From Anaerolineae bacterium (GTDB lineage: Bacteria; Chloroflexota; Anaerolineae; SSC4; Amarolineaceae), in assembly GCA_013693795.1 (NCBI GenBank), contig CP059258.1:2136713-2143023 (forward strand): DNA of 6,311 nucleotides, read 5' to 3'. The position numbers and the translations under genes were made by a program. Position 1 is the stretch's first letter. Every line of letters starts with the position of its first letter. This document shows positions 5,633 to 6,311 of the stretch, one piece after another. The notes beneath the pieces are model-generated. The model was not told the origin of the DNA. It did no database searches and saw nothing but the letters and a program-made list of their open reading frames with translations.

Positions 5633-5926
5633 ATGACAGAAAAGCTTACCGTTTGAACCGACGAACGGTGCGTGTGTATAACTTGCAGCGGAGCCGGGTA
5701 CGTGTGGATAGCACGACGGCGAGCGGCTACTGGACGGTGACCGAAGACGGGCGATTTCAGTTTGGGCACAGCAAGGATCATCGGCCTGACCTGCCCCATT
5801 GGAGACCAGCTTCGCCGTCATGTGACGCCACTTTCGGAACTTCACGAGAAAATCCTATCCCTACTGGGCTTTCCAGTCAACATCTATGGCCAGTTGGTCG
5901 GTGAATTTCCTGGACCGGATGGCTAA
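5633..5926 (+). pseudogene. IS1634-family-like transposase remnant with two internal deletions
   Basis: Three pieces are in order. Piece 1: ATG 5633 encodes MTEKLTV and stops at once; this resembles the usual MTEQLTI-type N-terminus of the family. Piece 2 (about 5653-5796, another frame): NRRTVRVYNLQRSRVRVD, DSTTASGYWTVTEDG and FQFGHSKDHRPDLP. DSTT holds the first Asp of the DDE triad (GAT 5707-5709) and the GHSKDHRPDLP block is highly typical of this family. Piece 3 (about 5798-5926, same frame as piece 1): IGDQLRRHVTPLSELHEKIL, then LLGFPVNIYGQL and a TAA stop, read as the C-terminal tail. The DDE-containing middle and most of the N-terminus are gone; full-length relatives are roughly 500 residues or more. 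Piece 2 is certain, pieces 1 and 3 are inferred from frame and position. Confidence 0.82.
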
Positions 5927-5927
5927 A

Positions 5928-5942
5928 TGACCGAACCATGAG
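5928..5942 (-). repeat. Right terminal inverted repeat of the IS relic
   Basis: TGACCGAACCATGAG is the exact reverse complement of 5580-5594. It begins one base after the transposase stop codon. Confidence 0.88.
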
Positions 5943-5996
5943 CATCAACCTGGTTCTGGTGACCTTCGCCGTCAACTATTTTCAGTTGCGGGACTG

Positions 5997-6005
5997 GAGA
6001 GAGGA
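5997..6005 (+). promoter_or_regulatory. Ribosome binding site of the response regulator
   Basis: GGAGAGAGGA spans about 5996-6005; AGGA ends six bases before ATG 6012. This supports the chosen start. Confidence 0.65.
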
Positions 6006-6011
6006 AGCGCA

Positions 6012-6311
6012 ATGGATAGCGAGCGGGTGCGCGTGCTGTTGGTGGATGACCATGCGGTGGTGCGTCAAGGGCTGCGCAGCTACCTGGAATCGTTCGGCGA
6101 TATCGTGATCGTCGGCAGCGCGGCCAGCGGTGAGGAGGCGCTGCGGCTGCTGGAGACCTGCCTGCCCGACGTAGCAGTGGTAGATCTGCTGATGCCGGGT
6201 GGCATGGACGGCTTCGCGACGATCCGGCAGGTGCGCGGCCGCTCGCCGCACACGCAGGTGGTGGTGCTCAGCGGCTACAGCGACGATGCGCGGGTGCTGG
6301 CCGCGCTGCGC
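6012..6311 (+). CDS. NarL/FixJ-type response regulator, receiver domain, C-terminus beyond the window
   Basis: The first 100 residues form an almost complete receiver domain: VRVLLVDDHAVVRQGLRSYL with the acidic pair D12/D13, VVDLLMPGGMDG with the phospho-acceptor D58, and VVVLSGY with S87 as the Thr/Ser switch residue. VDDHxxVRxGL and LLMPGGMDG are hallmarks of the NarL/LuxR subgroup, so a C-terminal helix-turn-helix DNA-binding domain is expected off the edge. ATG 6012 follows AGAGGAAG with about six bases spacing. It would be phosphorylated by a sensor kinase, not visible here, and act as a transcription factor. The IS relic ends 69 bases upstream, so an upstream promoter or partner gene may have been separated from it. 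No strong promoter is seen in between. Confidence 0.96.
   Translation, partial: MDSERVRVLLVDDHAVVRQGLRSYLESFGDIVIVGSAASGEEALRLLETCLPDVAVVDLLMPGGMDGFATIRQVRGRSPHTQVVVLSGYSDDARVLAALR

Larger units (their letters stand above)
5580..5942 (+). mobile_element. Miniature, internally deleted IS1634-family-like element
   Basis: The ends are perfect 15-bp inverted repeats, CTCATGGTTCGGTCA (5580-5594) and TGACCGAACCATGAG (5928-5942), giving a 363-bp unit. The flanks are CATCC (5575-5579) and CATCA (5943-5947), a 4/5 match in keeping with a decayed 5-bp target duplication. Inside are three pieces of an IS4/IS1634-type transposase, and the stop codon TAA (5924-5926) sits one base from the right repeat, as in compact IS elements. 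It cannot move by itself but may be mobilised in trans by a full-length relative. Confidence 0.85.

Noticed and set aside
5928..5960. Outward promoter from the right IS end
   Set aside because: The terminal repeat gives ATGACC there, and no -10-like box follows at 15-18 bases.
5954..5982. Possible promoter TTCTGG-17-TATTTT before the response regulator
   Set aside because: Both boxes are weak, so it is not listed as a feature.
5938..6110. Plus-strand frame from ATG 5938 starting MSINLVLVTFAVNYFQL
   Set aside because: It starts inside the IS terminal repeat, overlaps the response regulator out of frame and turns into Cys/Trp-rich nonsense; no support as a gene.
1..6311. CRISPR array, tRNA or rRNA gene
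   Set aside because: No regularly spaced direct repeats, no cloverleaf-like blocks and no rRNA-like stretches were found on either strand.

Overview
The window is GC-rich and reads as accessory or chromosomal DNA of a Chloroflexota bacterium (Caldilineae/Anaerolineae-like), probably from an assembled environmental genome. The main reason is a very large secreted mosaic protein that combines a nidogen-like N-terminal region, a CARDB/NEW3-like beta-sandwich, propeller-type repeats, PA14 and DUF11-like domains and ends in YLPWVRQ. That tail resembles the YLPLVxR endings I associate with secreted proteins of this phylum. The assignment is inference from style and not a phylogenetic placement.

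Layout. (1) Positions 1-979, minus strand: a MocA/MobA-like nucleotidyltransferase followed three bases later by a GTG-started RimJ/RimL-type GNAT acetyltransferase that runs off the left edge. A perfect TATAAT lies so close to the MocA-like ATG that the transcript is probably leaderless. (2) Positions 1046-1979, plus strand, divergent: a good promoter (TTGGCA-17-TACAAT) and a ChbG/YdjC-family carbohydrate deacetylase gene broken by three reading-frame changes. Its family metal-ligand His near residue 60 is Tyr here. (3) Positions 1980-2185: no gene. The stretch holds a 103-bp imperfect inverted repeat and an intrinsic terminator that serves the minus strand. (4) Positions 2186-5496, minus strand: one secreted multidomain protein of about 1,105 residues after repair, cut by six frame changes. 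(5) Positions 5580-5942: a 363-bp internally deleted IS1634-family-like element with perfect 15-bp terminal inverted repeats, three surviving pieces of its transposase and a near-perfect 5-bp target duplication. (6) Positions 6012-6311, plus strand: the receiver domain of a NarL-type response regulator that runs off the right edge.

How it fits together. The most striking regulatory point is that the left terminal repeat of the IS relic supplies a -35 box (TTGACC) pointing outward. It sits 16 bases from a TATACT -10 in the flanking DNA, so a hybrid promoter appears to drive the secreted protein gene. Nearly all nine frame changes can be explained by bases missing from short homopolymers or a CG repeat, and the downstream frames keep full domain conservation. 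Sequencing or assembly undercalling is therefore the leading explanation, although true decay of the ChbG gene, which also carries the His-to-Tyr change, is not excluded.
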